Under the pieces are notes generated by a model. The model did no database searches. It worked only from the letters and a program-made list of their open reading frames with translations, and was not told where the DNA came from. DNA of 36,941 nucleotides, from contig JBAXGW010000047.1 in NCBI GenBank assembly GCA_037139195.1, positions 1-36,941 on the forward strand, written 5' to 3'. Position numbers and translations under genes: made by a program. This document shows positions 8,569 through 17,615 of this stretch, piece after piece. The first letter of the stretch is position 1. Each line of letters starts with the position of its first letter. The stretch is from JBAXGW01 sp037139195 (GTDB lineage Bacteria > Bacteroidota > Bacteroidia > Bacteroidales > JAHJDW01).

Positions 8569-11064
8569 TTAATTATTTAAAATATCCTTTTTAAACAACC
8601 TATTAAACAATATTTGTAATGAATTTTTTTCAACATATTGCTCAATTAATGATTTTGTTAATATTTCCAATTTCTCTTTTGATTCATTTAATAAACGAAG
8701 TTTAATTTTTATTTCATCGCTTGATTTTTCAAAAGTAAAAATTTCACCTTTGAGTAAATTGTTGTTATTTGTTAATTCGAGGTTTTTGTTTTGCAAATTT
8801 TGAATTTCTAATTTTGATGATTCAATTAATTTTTGCTGATCGCTTACAACTTTTGATAAAATTTGATTTTGTTCATTTTGATTATTTGTTATTTCTTTCT
8901 GTATTAAAAAATCTTGATTAATTTTATTCTTTTCATTATTTAATAATAAATATTTATCTTGTTGATGTATAATATTGTCTTCGAGTTGAATGTTGATTTT
9001 AGCGAGTTCTGAAAATTTGATATTTAAACTGTTTTTTTCTTCATCAATCATTGAACTTTTTTCTTGCAAATGAGTTAAATTGTTTTCGAGTTGAATTATA
9101 TTTTTTGTTAAATCACTGTTTAAATATTCAAGCTCAGTATTTTTCAAATTAATAATATTCTTTTCTTCGATAGAAATCGAAATCTTTTCTTGAAGATAAA
9201 ATAGGTCTTTTTCAAGTAAAACTTTGGCTTTTGTTAGTTCTTTGTTTTCATATTCTAGTTCGGAAAGTTTTATGCTTAAAAAAGTCTTTTCTTTATTTAT
9301 TACTATTAATTTGTCTTGAAGATGCAGTACACTAATTTCGGCTTGAGCTTTTGTTTCAGCAAGCTCATTTTTTTTTGCATATATTTCATCATATTTACGG
9401 CGTAAAACATTAATTTCATCTTGAGAAATTGTTGTTTTATCTTCGAAATACTTCTTCTCATTTTCAAGTTGAATAATTGATTTTGTTTGTTCTATAAGCT
9501 TATTTTCAATGTCAATCAATTTTTTATTTAATAAATTTTTATCATCAGATATCAATGAGTATTTTTCTTGTAACAAAGAAACATCTTTATCGAGTTGATT
9601 GTTAAGCGATATAAAGTCGGTTATTCTATTTTTAGCAATTTCAAGTTCAGCTTTAAGTTCTTCTTTTTCAGTAAGAAACACATTTGTAATATTATTTTTA
9701 TTTTTTAATTCTTCGTATAATAGAGTTTTATCGTTATTTAAAATGTTAATGTTAGATTTAAGGGATTCAATAGAAAAATTGAGAGAAATTTCATTTTCTT
9801 CTTTTCTATGCAGCGCTTTTTTTGTATTTTCAAATTCACTACTTGATATAAATGATAGTGGTAATGTTCTTGTTTTGTTAAAAAGCAATACCTGCTCATA
9901 GCTTAAATTAGACAAGCTTAAATTAACAATAATTTCATTTTTAATTAATTTTTCAAATAAATTTGGTATTTTTATTATAAAATAGGGGTCGTCGCTTAGT
10001 GACAATTGAACAGTTTTATTACAGAAATTATCAATATTCTCTATTAACAACAAATCGTTTTTTTGTTGAATACTTTCTGTATCCCATGTCCATAAAACAT
10101 GTCCGTTAGGTCTCTCTATAGATATGTCTTGTATATTTAACAAGCCAATTTGAACCCCTAAATCAAACCGAATATATTCAATCTTTTCGTTGTTAGTTGG
10201 AATATGAAAAGCATGGCGAAAGTTAGACAAATCTTCAAAGCATGATAGTGATTTTTCTTCTGAAAAAAACATATCATTTTTTGCCCAAAAAATTTGAATT
10301 TTTGTTTTTTCAATAATAGGTATTTTGTCAAAAGTTTGTTTGTGGATGCCTATATATAATTCATATTTACTACTTAAGTATTTAATGATATTATCTTTAT
10401 CGGATTGACTTCTGGTGTTTGTTAAACTGGAAGAATGTTCTCTATAGTTTGATAATGGGGATTCATGAATAAAACCTACTTTTTTATTGTTGCTACCCAT
10501 TTTTAACCATAACTCATAATCTTGCCACCCAATAATATTTTCGTCGAATAATCCTAGTTCGATTATATCCGCTTTTCTTATCATTGACATATTGTCAATG
10601 TAATTTCCATGTTTTAATTTTTCAAAATCAAAAGGTTCGTTAGAGAAAATTGAAGTTTTTGTTCTGCTTAAACTGTCAAATTTTTGGATCGGAGCGTAGC
10701 AAGCAGAGAATTCATTGTTTTTTACTAAAAAATTATAATGCTTTCTTAAACAATCAATGTTTATATAATTATCGGAATCTAAAAAAAAGAGAAAATCTCC
10801 TTGTGCAATTTTTATTGCCATATTTCTAGATTTACACTGCCCTAAATTAATTTTATTAATTAATAATTTGTTATAAATTTTTGTTTTTTTTAAGGTTTCT
10901 TTAATTAATAAAACAGAATTGTCTGTACTTGCATCATCTACAATTATTATTTCAATTTTGTTATTGTCGAAATCAGATGCAAAAACACTGGAGATACATT
11001 CTTCAATGTATTTTTCGTGATTATAGTTTGGAATTATAACAGATACATCAATGTTTTTTTTCAT
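8569..11064 (-). CDS. GT2 glycosyltransferase with a long C-terminal coiled coil
   Basis: An 831-residue protein. Residues 6-240 are a GT2 domain (SVIIPNYNHEKYIEEC, VDDASTDNS, DXD at 96-98 as DSD, IGWQDYELWLKMG). Residues 250-410 form a beta-rich segment with WAKND and VLWTWD that I cannot assign. From about 420 to 805 it is almost continuous heptad coiled coil, including 42-residue repeats that begin LQ(D/E)K and contain SELE or TELE plus LTK. The coil could hold the enzyme in an oligomer or set glycan length, as coiled-coil partners do in some O-antigen systems; that is inference. A 105-bp gap upstream may hold a promoter, but no clear box was found. Confidence 0.88.
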   Translation of the reverse strand: MKKNIDVSVIIPNYNHEKYIEECISSVFASDFDNNKIEIIIVDDASTDNSVLLIKETLKKTKIYNKLLINKINLGQCKSRNMAIKIAQGDFLFFLDSDNYINIDCLRKHYNFLVKNNEFSACYAPIQKFDSLSRTKTSIFSNEPFDFEKLKHGNYIDNMSMIRKADIIELGLFDENIIGWQDYELWLKMGSNNKKVGFIHESPLSNYREHSSSLTNTRSQSDKDNIIKYLSSKYELYIGIHKQTFDKIPIIEKTKIQIFWAKNDMFFSEEKSLSCFEDLSNFRHAFHIPTNNEKIEYIRFDLGVQIGLLNIQDISIERPNGHVLWTWDTESIQQKNDLLLIENIDNFCNKTVQLSLSDDPYFIIKIPNLFEKLIKNEIIVNLSLSNLSYEQVLLFNKTRTLPLSFISSSEFENTKKALHRKEENEISLNFSIESLKSNINILNNDKTLLYEELKNKNNITNVFLTEKEELKAELEIAKNRITDFISLNNQLDKDVSLLQEKYSLISDDKNLLNKKLIDIENKLIEQTKSIIQLENEKKYFEDKTTISQDEINVLRRKYDEIYAKKNELAETKAQAEISVLHLQDKLIVINKEKTFLSIKLSELEYENKELTKAKVLLEKDLFYLQEKISISIEEKNIINLKNTELEYLNSDLTKNIIQLENNLTHLQEKSSMIDEEKNSLNIKFSELAKINIQLEDNIIHQQDKYLLLNNEKNKINQDFLIQKEITNNQNEQNQILSKVVSDQQKLIESSKLEIQNLQNKNLELTNNNNLLKGEIFTFEKSSDEIKIKLRLLNESKEKLEILTKSLIEQYVEKNSLQILFNRLFKKDILNN

Positions 11065-11169
11065 ATTGAAAAGACTTTCAAAAAGATTTGTTAATAAAAC
11101 AAATTACAAATATTTTCAGCTAAAATATTTTTTAATAGAAATGTTTTGTGCAATCTAGGTATTGAATTA

Positions 11170-11835
11170 TTATAACATATTATCATAAGAAAAAGCAATA
11201 AAATCTGATTTGTATGTACTGTAAATGTTTTTTTTTGTTTCAGGTAAAATATATTTCATTAAGATATTTTTATCTAAGCTGGTTGCATTAAGAACTGGAA
11301 GTATTTGATTTTCGATTTTTTTAAAGTTAATTGATGTTTTTAAAAGCTTAGAGATTAACAAATTAAAATCATTTGCAAAGTTTTCATAACGACCAATAAA
11401 ATCAACTGATTCATCAATAAAGCTGGTTTGGGATTCTTTATGAGAGCTGTCAATAATTGATAAGAAATTTTCACACCAAATATGAAAATCATTTGGATTA
11501 AAATCTGAAAAATCATTCAACTGTTTTTTAGTTATCCATAAATATTCTGACAATATTCTTGAATAAGGATTTCTAACAAATGCAAATTTGAAATAGTTAT
11601 TATAATCGGGTATTAGTTCTTTTAGAATGTCAACAGAATAATGTTGTGGCTCATAGTGAAGCTTAATAGATTTGGATAAATGCCGGTGTTGCTCAATAAA
11701 ACTAATTTGATCTCTATCCCATCTTTGATAGCGAAAATTTTCTGGTTTATTCATTTCAAAAAAAACTTCAATTGAAGTTCCACCTGTTTTAGGTATATGA
11801 ATAAATAATAATTTGTATTCTTCTTTGTAAGGCAT
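11170..11835 (-). CDS. Sulfotransferase (Sulfotransfer_2-like)
   Basis: A 221-residue protein. The 5'-phosphosulfate-binding loop is clear near the N-terminus (FIHIPKTGGTS, residues 11-21), and the 3'-phosphate-binding motif FVRNPYSRILSEY lies around residues 84-96. These are the two PAPS-binding signatures of carbohydrate sulfotransferases. It would move sulfate from PAPS to a sugar hydroxyl. It lies 20 bp after the SDR gene and among glycosyltransferases, so a sulfated surface glycan is the natural reading. There is no signal peptide, so it acts in the cytoplasm before export. Confidence 0.85.
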   Translation of the reverse strand: MPYKEEYKLLFIHIPKTGGTSIEVFFEMNKPENFRYQRWDRDQISFIEQHRHLSKSIKLHYEPQHYSVDILKELIPDYNNYFKFAFVRNPYSRILSEYLWITKKQLNDFSDFNPNDFHIWCENFLSIIDSSHKESQTSFIDESVDFIGRYENFANDFNLLISKLLKTSINFKKIENQILPVLNATSLDKNILMKYILPETKKNIYSTYKSDFIAFSYDNML

Positions 11836-11855
11836 ATCTATATTATTGTTTATGC

Positions 11856-12767
11856 TTAATAAAGTTCTTTTTTATTGATTTCGGCTAGCCAATCGTTAAG
11901 CTTGTTGGAGTATTTGTAGTTTAACAGTTTGTCTAATTTGCTGCTATCGAAAATTGTATCACCGGACTCAATAAGAAAATCTAATTTGGGCCATTCAATG
12001 TGCTCTACTTCAATATTGTATATCAAAGCAATCTTGCTTGCAACTTCCTTTAATGAAAAGGTTTCGCCTCCTATGTTGAAAATACTGTTGTTTGTATTAG
12101 GATTGATAATACTTTGATAAACAATATCTACAAAGTCTTTTACATTGGTAAAGGTTCTTTTAAGATTTCCGTCTCCATACAGTGTGATATTTTCCCCTTT
12201 AGAGGCTCTGGTAATGAAAGAACCTATTGTGCCATAAGAATAATTTGTATCTACAATATTATTATAAGGAACACAAATTCTGAAAATTGTATAATTAATT
12301 CCAAATAGATTAGCGTACAATTGTAAAATATTTTCGCAAAATATCTTGTTTGCAGAATATATAGTTTTGGTTTCTTGAATAGAATCTTCTTTTAAAAGTG
12401 TATTTGATATTCCTTTATACACAAGACGGGTAGAGGGGAATATAATTCTAGCATTTGATTTATTCTTTTTAATAGTATTTATGATGTTTAGTGTGCCAAT
12501 TTCATTAGTAGTAATAAAGTCTTCATAATTATCAAACCCATTTTTAGTGCCAGTTATAGCGCTGAATATAAAAACAAAATCAACATTAAAGTCGATCTTT
12601 TGCAATTCATCATTGTTGATTATATTTAAATTTTCATAAAAAGAATAACCATCTTTTGATTCGTTTTGTAAGTCGTATAGTTCAAGTATAAAATCTTTTT
12701 TTAGCAGATAAAAAATAAGATTTCTTGCTAAATAGCCATTTGCACCAAAAACAATTGCTTTTTTCAT
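11856..12767 (-). CDS. NAD-dependent epimerase/dehydratase (extended SDR)
   Basis: A 303-residue extended short-chain dehydrogenase. The N-terminal Rossmann motif is GANGYLA (G8, G11, A14). The catalytic Ser/Thr is near PSTRLVY (112-113) and the catalytic pair is YSANK (Y137, K141). Acting on an NDP-sugar, it could be the 4-ketoreductase or an epimerase ending a deoxysugar pathway, since it follows a 2,3-dehydratase and a Gfo/Idh/MocA reductase with gaps of only 14 and 3 bp. Sequence alone does not fix stereochemistry. Confidence 0.88.
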   Translation of the reverse strand: MKKAIVFGANGYLARNLIFYLLKKDFILELYDLQNESKDGYSFYENLNIINNDELQKIDFNVDFVFIFSAITGTKNGFDNYEDFITTNEIGTLNIINTIKKNKSNARIIFPSTRLVYKGISNTLLKEDSIQETKTIYSANKIFCENILQLYANLFGINYTIFRICVPYNNIVDTNYSYGTIGSFITRASKGENITLYGDGNLKRTFTNVKDFVDIVYQSIINPNTNNSIFNIGGETFSLKEVASKIALIYNIEVEHIEWPKLDFLIESGDTIFDSSKLDKLLNYKYSNKLNDWLAEINKKELY

Positions 12768-12770
12768 TCT

Positions 12771-13745
12771 TTAAATAAATATTTTATTAGCGATAATATT
12801 AATATTAGTAATTGTTTTACTTTGTGCTAATACTTCATTTGCACAAAACAAAAATCTGTTGTTTTCAATGGAATTATGGAAATGTTTTAAAATATTAACA
12901 AAATGGTTATCTTCATCCATTTCATATTCTTTAAAATAGTTTTGTTTCTCATGCGTTATTATTGGTTTGTAATTTGGTTGAGGCGTAAATGCTCTATGAG
13001 CAATTATTTTCCCTTTACTTCCCCATATTTCATAATTGCATTGATAATAATTGTCAAAACCAAAAGAAATATGTGATACTCTGTTTTTGTCGTCAATTAA
13101 AGTGGCATTTCCATACAAATCGATATTTAATACTTTGTCAAAAAAAATATTGGCAGACTGAACACTAATAGAGCTATTTAAAATAAATGAACTTGCTTTT
13201 ATAGTGTAAGCTGCTGCATCTAACATACACCCACCACCCAGTTCTTTGTTATATCTAAAATTGCCACTTGCAAGTGGAGGGAATCCAAATGAACTTCTAA
13301 ACAATCTTACATCTCCAATTTCATCATTGTTTATTAAATCAAATACAAACTTATGTTGACTATGAAATTGAAACATAAAATCTTCCATTACAATTAGTTT
13401 GTTTTTTATGGCCAAATCAGTCATTTTTTTTGCACTTTCGGCATTTACTGCAAATGATTTTTCAACTAATACATGTTTGTTTGAATTAAGGGCTTTGATA
13501 ACCCATTCTTCATGAAGTCCTGTTGGTAAAGGTATGTATAAGCAATCTATATCTTCACGAATGATTATGTTTTGGTAGCCTTCAATTGCTTCACAATTAA
13601 ATTTTTTCGCAAATTTCTCAGCCTTTTCAAGGTTACGGCTTGAAACAGCAACCAGTTCAAACTCCTTGCTTTGTATAATAGCTGGTATCATAGATTTTTC
13701 AGCAATATTTGCACATCCTAATACTCCAATTTTCATTGTTTTCAT
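12771..13745 (-). CDS. Gfo/Idh/MocA oxidoreductase, possible NDP-sugar 3-ketoreductase
   Basis: A 324-residue protein. The N-terminal Rossmann fold reads KIGVLGCANIAEKS. The catalytic-lysine motif is VEKSFAV (K96; EKP in most members). The C-terminal domain carries GGGCMLDAAAYTI, the usual D-x3-Y site. In 2-deoxysugar pathways, members of this family such as KijD10 reduce the C3 ketone left by the 2,3-dehydratase. The gene lies 14 bp after such a dehydratase, which favours that role. An alternative start at Met4 is possible. Confidence 0.85.
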   Translation of the reverse strand: MKTMKIGVLGCANIAEKSMIPAIIQSKEFELVAVSSRNLEKAEKFAKKFNCEAIEGYQNIIIREDIDCLYIPLPTGLHEEWVIKALNSNKHVLVEKSFAVNAESAKKMTDLAIKNKLIVMEDFMFQFHSQHKFVFDLINNDEIGDVRLFRSSFGFPPLASGNFRYNKELGGGCMLDAAAYTIKASSFILNSSISVQSANIFFDKVLNIDLYGNATLIDDKNRVSHISFGFDNYYQCNYEIWGSKGKIIAHRAFTPQPNYKPIITHEKQNYFKEYEMDEDNHFVNILKHFHNSIENNRFLFCANEVLAQSKTITNINIIANKIFI

Positions 13746-13759
13746 ATCGTTGAAAGAGT

Positions 13760-15193
13760 TTATATAAATGGAACAGCAGCTAATAAGCTTCTTGCTTGAA
13801 TGTTTAAATAATTATTAAATTTATTAAAAGTGTTTAATTGGTTCAATGTCATCCATATATATGTTTCAGGAACTTCTAATGCAAAATCATCATAGACTTC
13901 AACAATCATTTGTTTGTTTTGTTCTTGAAAAAACCTACCACCTTCTTCAGATTGGTATGTTGAATAAAGAATTGAATCCGGTTTAGCATTTAGCACAAGA
14001 TCAATAAAAGGGACTTCGTATTCTCTTGCATCATTTCTATAGTTTCCAGTTAAGCATTGAACAGTCGGTGCTAGTTCAATAATATCTAAATTTCCTAATT
14101 CAAGCTTGGCTTGTACTAGAAAATGATAGACATCGTCAATTTTTTTTATTATAAAAGCTAATAAGCCCTCTTGCGCTGGTTTTACTAGTGGTTGGCTCCA
14201 TTTTGCAACTTCTCGATTGCTTATTTCAATATCAACTGGAATAACACTAAAGTATTTTTTGTTCTTATGGCAGATTACTGTATCGTCAATTTGCCAGTCT
14301 TTTACATTTTTGAGACCAATAAACTCTACGTTCAATTCGAATTTTGTTTTTAAATTTGTAATCCATGAAATAATACTTTCCATATTATTAAATGGTTTAT
14401 TTTCATATAATAAAGATTTAAATAAATCGAATGATGCTTTTTTTGAGAAAAAAGACGAAGCGTTAAAACAATCTAATATTGCAAGAAAACTTTTATCAAA
14501 AGTGCCAAAATTAATACATGAAATAACAGTTCTAGTATCCATGTTGATAACGTTGTCGAAATTCAATAATTGTTTTATTTGACCCAAGGTAAGCCAGCAG
14601 AAATCTTCGTAAACAGGTATTTCGTCTTTAACTTCAATAATGATATTTCGATTTCTTTTTTTGAAAAACCGAGCACCTTGTTCTGATTGAAGTTGGTCTA
14701 TGAGCACTTCAACGCTTTTTTCTCCATTAAAGTATTCTAAATATAAGGGGCGACGTCCTTTGTGCACTGATGTGTAGTTGCTTTTAGTAGCTTGAAGTGT
14801 GGGGGATATTTGAACAATATTTATATTTCCTGGTTCTATTTTTGCTTGCATAAGAAAATACAAAACGCCATCTATATTTTTTGTAATTATTCCTAAAAAG
14901 CCAACTTCAGGTTGGTTAATTATAGGTTGTTCCCAAGATGATACTGTACCCCAGTTTGTGTCAATTTTAATGCCAGCTATCGAAAAAAATTTTCCTGAAA
15001 TATGTTTTAAATTGCCGTTATCTTTATCGAACTCCCAATTGTCAAGTTTAGAAAACTTAGATAAAGATATTGATACAGCAACCTCTGATCTTCTTTTTAT
15101 TATCCAATTAAGAACATTGTCAGTACTCATAAATGGATTTTCTGTCGTAATTAATGATTTTATAAACGCTGTATTTAAAATTAATTTTTCCAT
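13760..15193 (-). CDS. NDP-hexose 2,3-dehydratase
   Basis: A 477-residue protein made of two homologous halves (about 1-235 and 236-477). Each half carries SxWxQPx3xPxxGxL, a PT(L/V)Q...NY segment and a QSE(Q/E)G(A/G)RFF box, ending with W(L/M)TLxQ(I/L). This duplication is the hallmark of the NDP-hexose 2,3-dehydratase family (PF03559; EvaA and TylX3 type), which removes the C2 hydroxyl from NDP-4-keto-6-deoxyhexose in the first step toward 2,6-dideoxysugars. The length matches the family. The earlier enzymes RmlA and RmlB are not in the window. Confidence 0.88.
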   Translation of the reverse strand: MEKLILNTAFIKSLITTENPFMSTDNVLNWIIKRRSEVAVSISLSKFSKLDNWEFDKDNGNLKHISGKFFSIAGIKIDTNWGTVSSWEQPIINQPEVGFLGIITKNIDGVLYFLMQAKIEPGNINIVQISPTLQATKSNYTSVHKGRRPLYLEYFNGEKSVEVLIDQLQSEQGARFFKKRNRNIIIEVKDEIPVYEDFCWLTLGQIKQLLNFDNVINMDTRTVISCINFGTFDKSFLAILDCFNASSFFSKKASFDLFKSLLYENKPFNNMESIISWITNLKTKFELNVEFIGLKNVKDWQIDDTVICHKNKKYFSVIPVDIEISNREVAKWSQPLVKPAQEGLLAFIIKKIDDVYHFLVQAKLELGNLDIIELAPTVQCLTGNYRNDAREYEVPFIDLVLNAKPDSILYSTYQSEEGGRFFQEQNKQMIVEVYDDFALEVPETYIWMTLNQLNTFNKFNNYLNIQARSLLAAVPFI

Positions 15194-15242
15194 ATCAATT
15201 AATATTCTTATAAAATAATAAATTTTTAGGATTTTTATTATA

Positions 15243-16049
15243 TTATTGGTTATTATTATTGCCTGATTTTATTAATCTAATAATGTTTAAGGGAAGAATG
15301 TATCTTGCGAATAATAAAGTAATTCCTCCCAAAGCAAGCAATTTATCTTCTCCAAAAAACCGCACTATTTTCATTCTGCTCTTCAACTGTACTTTATAGT
15401 TTTTTGATGAAATGCTATTATTTGAAACTTCAATATCAACAAGTGTTTCAGGTAATATTGCTCCTTTTGTGGCTTTTAATATTAGGCAAAAATACGCATA
15501 ATCTTCGGCATGGGCAAATTTTTCCGGATAATATCCTGTGATATCAATGATTTCGCTTCGAAACATCACCGTTGGGTGAATAAACGAACATTTGAAGTGC
15601 ATCTCTCTTTTAATATCCTCGTGGTTTGTTTTAGTTTTATATAAATAATATTTGCCAGTTTTATAATCAATAAATATACACCACGTTCCTAAAAGACTTA
15701 TGTCCTTATGTAAATCAAGAAATTCTACTTGTTTGTAAAATCTATCAGCATGACAGATGTCTCCACAATCTAAACGAGCAATATATTTGCAATTTTTTTT
15801 ATCATGTATATGTTTTAAACCTGTATTAAGGGCATTTAATATTCCTGCGTTTTTAGTTATTGTAACTATTTCTATTGTTTTATCAGGAAATACACGTATT
15901 AAATCTTCAATTAATATTGGATTTGAGCTGCCATCATCAATTATTAATATTTCGTGTTTTTCCGAAGGATAATTAACACTTTTAATAGAGTTTATTAGCC
16001 CTTCTGTGTTGTTATGCACTGGAATTAATAATATGAAATCTAATGTCAT
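15243..16049 (-). CDS. Family 2 glycosyltransferase, first gene of the glycan operon
   Basis: A 268-residue GT-A enzyme with LLIPVHNNTEGLINSI, IIDDGSSN and the metal-binding RLDCGDICHADR (D94, D97). The C-terminal stretch LLALGGITLLFARYILPLNI is hydrophobic enough to be a membrane-associating helix. A Bacteroidota-type -7 box lies about 30 bp upstream and a terminator for the preceding transcript just beyond it, so this gene probably opens the operon. It would add one sugar; donor unknown. Confidence 0.88.
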   Translation of the reverse strand: MTLDFILLIPVHNNTEGLINSIKSVNYPSEKHEILIIDDGSSNPILIEDLIRVFPDKTIEIVTITKNAGILNALNTGLKHIHDKKNCKYIARLDCGDICHADRFYKQVEFLDLHKDISLLGTWCIFIDYKTGKYYLYKTKTNHEDIKREMHFKCSFIHPTVMFRSEIIDITGYYPEKFAHAEDYAYFCLILKATKGAILPETLVDIEVSNNSISSKNYKVQLKSRMKIVRFFGEDKLLALGGITLLFARYILPLNIIRLIKSGNNNNQ

Positions 16050-16077
16050 CCCTGTTTTTTATTCATTTTTTATAATA

Positions 16078-16085
16078 CAAAGATA
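16078..16085 (-). promoter_or_regulatory. Putative Bacteroidota -7 promoter box of the glycan operon
   Basis: On the minus strand the sequence is TATCTTTG, matching TAnnTTTG, the -7 element used by the Bacteroidota primary sigma factor. It lies 28 bp before the ATG at 16049, giving a leader of about 20 nt. No good TTTG -33 box was found at the usual distance. Confidence 0.45.
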
Positions 16086-16090
16086 CTAAC

Positions 16091-16129
16091 AAAAAAAAAG
16101 AGACTTCATATTTTATTTGAAGTCTCTTT
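16091..16129 (-). terminator. Rho-independent terminator
   Basis: A perfect 12-bp stem (16097-16108 with 16118-16129, loop of 9) is followed on the minus strand by an uninterrupted run of T (16091-16099, partly in the stem). It lies 17 bp past the stop of the gene ending at 16146. It is the clearest intrinsic terminator in the window and separates the signalling region from the glycan operon. Confidence 0.85.
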
Positions 16130-16145
16130 CTTCGATTCAAATAAT

Positions 16146-16694
16146 TTACCACATTAACATATAAGTAGATGTTTCAGCTCCATTTAATCTGTTTTCTTTA
16201 TCATCATCAAGCATAACTGTAACGCCATCTTCTGTTACGTTAGTTGGTGGGAATTTTTTTGCAAAACCAGCAATTAAACCTTTGTCGAAATCACAAGGGT
16301 AGGGGTTGTTTGCAATAATTTCTGCATTAGTTTCGTCAACCATTTTAAATGTATAACTTCCAATTGCACCATTTCTATGATTCATGTGGTATGCCATGTC
16401 AATTAAAGGCATTCCTTGTTCCATATTTTCAATACCTGGAGGAAACATTGCTACTTCAGGAATTTTACTTCCAATTAGGTACAATGTATCAGCACCTAAT
16501 TTATCAGAAATCATTTTCATTGAATTCAATAAATTTTGTAATGGATACCAGCCATTTGGGTCGATTTCATTAATGTCGTTATCGGCTAATATTTTTTGTC
16601 CGATTGATTTGTAATCGCCCATACCTTCAAGGATAGACATTATTACACCACCAAGTACTTCTACATTTGGTTCGAATGATTTAAATTGTGCCAT
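16146..16694 (-). CDS. Unrecognised protein, paralogue of the next gene upstream
   Basis: A 182-residue acidic, probably soluble protein with no signal peptide or membrane helix. I do not recognise the family. Features include EIDPNGWYPLQNLLNSM, LYLIGSKIP, NPYPCDFDKGLIAGF near residues 129-143 (with one Cys) and a C-terminal TYMLMW. Spacing of its motifs and the TY-x-x-x-W end match the 16840-17355 protein, suggesting an old duplication. The NPYPC...G segment loosely recalls small ligand-binding folds of the V4R or heme-NO-binding type; I do not assert that. It lies downstream of a large sensor gene and is followed by a strong terminator. Confidence 0.75.
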   Translation of the reverse strand: MAQFKSFEPNVEVLGGVIMSILEGMGDYKSIGQKILADNDINEIDPNGWYPLQNLLNSMKMISDKLGADTLYLIGSKIPEVAMFPPGIENMEQGMPLIDMAYHMNHRNGAIGSYTFKMVDETNAEIIANNPYPCDFDKGLIAGFAKKFPPTNVTEDGVTVMLDDDKENRLNGAETSTYMLMW

Positions 16695-16715
16695 TTTTTT
16701 AGTTTGTAAAGTTTT

Positions 16716-16783
16716 ATAAAGTTGGAAAGTTCATAAAGTTTGAAAGTTTATAAAGTTTGAAAGTTTATAAAGTAAGAAAGTTT
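16716..16783. repeat. 17-bp tandem repeat, about four copies
   Basis: Four consecutive 17-bp units of the form ATAAAGTTTGAAAGTTT fill the gap between the two paralogous genes. Copies 2 and 3 are identical; degenerate copies continue to about 16800. AT-rich repeats of this sort can change copy number by slippage. Confidence 0.8.
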
Positions 16784-16839
16784 TTAAAGTTCATAAAGTT
16801 AAAACTTTCAACTTTTTACTTTTAACTTTTAACTGTGTT

Positions 16840-17355
16840 TTACCAAGTAATTTTATATGTATGATCGCCTAATTCTTCTACTTTTCCAGTGGTGATGTCA
16901 ATCATTTCAAGGATTCCCAACCAAACGCCGATATATAAATTTTCATCGTATCCTGGAGCTGGGGCGTACATTGTAATTTCATTTGCACTTTCGCTAATGA
17001 TTTTTCTAGGGATAACATCATCGCCAGTGTGGTTAGCTAAAAAGCCTTCGGCTTCAAAGCGAACAAAATCAAGAGGTGTTACTAGGTGAGGAGGCATGCC
17101 AGATGTACGTTTAATAGTTGGATAAACTCTTCTGCCTAAATCAATTATAGCTTGTTTTTTATCTGGAAATCCTTTAGAGTAAGCATTCATAAATTCGCCC
17201 CAATGTTTTGTGTCGTAATAATCTTCTGGGTCGATTTCAAGGTGTGTTAAGCCTGTTTCATTAACAAGGTACTCGTTCATTTGAGCAAGTATATCTGGGG
17301 TATTTGATGCTAACATTCCAGTTAGTATTAAAAATTTTCCTTTTACTTCTGCCAT
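16840..17355 (-). CDS. Unrecognised protein, paralogue of the next gene downstream
   Basis: A 171-residue, probably soluble protein of unknown family. Visible features are HLEIDPEDYYDTKHWGEFM, DLGRRVYPTIKRTSGMPP, a central SANEITMYAPAPGY and the C-terminal TYKITW. These align in order with EIDPNGWYPLQ, LIGSKIPEVAMFPP, NAEIIANNPYPCDF and TYMLMW of the 16146-16694 protein, so the pair looks homologous though strongly diverged; the Cys of that protein is replaced here by Gly. The upstream gene encodes a sensor with no output domain. Confidence 0.75.
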   Translation of the reverse strand: MAEVKGKFLILTGMLASNTPDILAQMNEYLVNETGLTHLEIDPEDYYDTKHWGEFMNAYSKGFPDKKQAIIDLGRRVYPTIKRTSGMPPHLVTPLDFVRFEAEGFLANHTGDDVIPRKIISESANEITMYAPAPGYDENLYIGVWLGILEMIDITTGKVEELGDHTYKITW

Positions 17356-17615
17356 AAATATTGATTTTTTTAGTTAAGTATTGAGATAATTATTTTTGCT
17401 TCTGTTTTGTAATATTGTAGATTATTATTACTACTCTGCTGTTGCCTTAGGCAACTTTTATTGCACTGTGTAACACCGTGTTTTGTCACAGAGTTTCACT
17501 GTTTTCTTTGTTTACTTTGTTTTATCTGTGCTACACTGTGCTTCTACTCTGTGTTACACTGTGTAATTAGAGCGCTTGCATTAGCAAGTTTTTGCTCCGG
17601 AACTCACATACAGCC
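17356..17615. other. Gene-free spacer with degenerate short repeats
   Basis: This 260-bp gap contains several degenerate copies of a CTGTGTTACACTGTG-like motif between 17464 and 17563, and a small palindrome (CTTGC-ATTA-GCAAG) near 17577. I see no ORF, clear promoter or minus-strand terminator. Confidence 0.55.
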
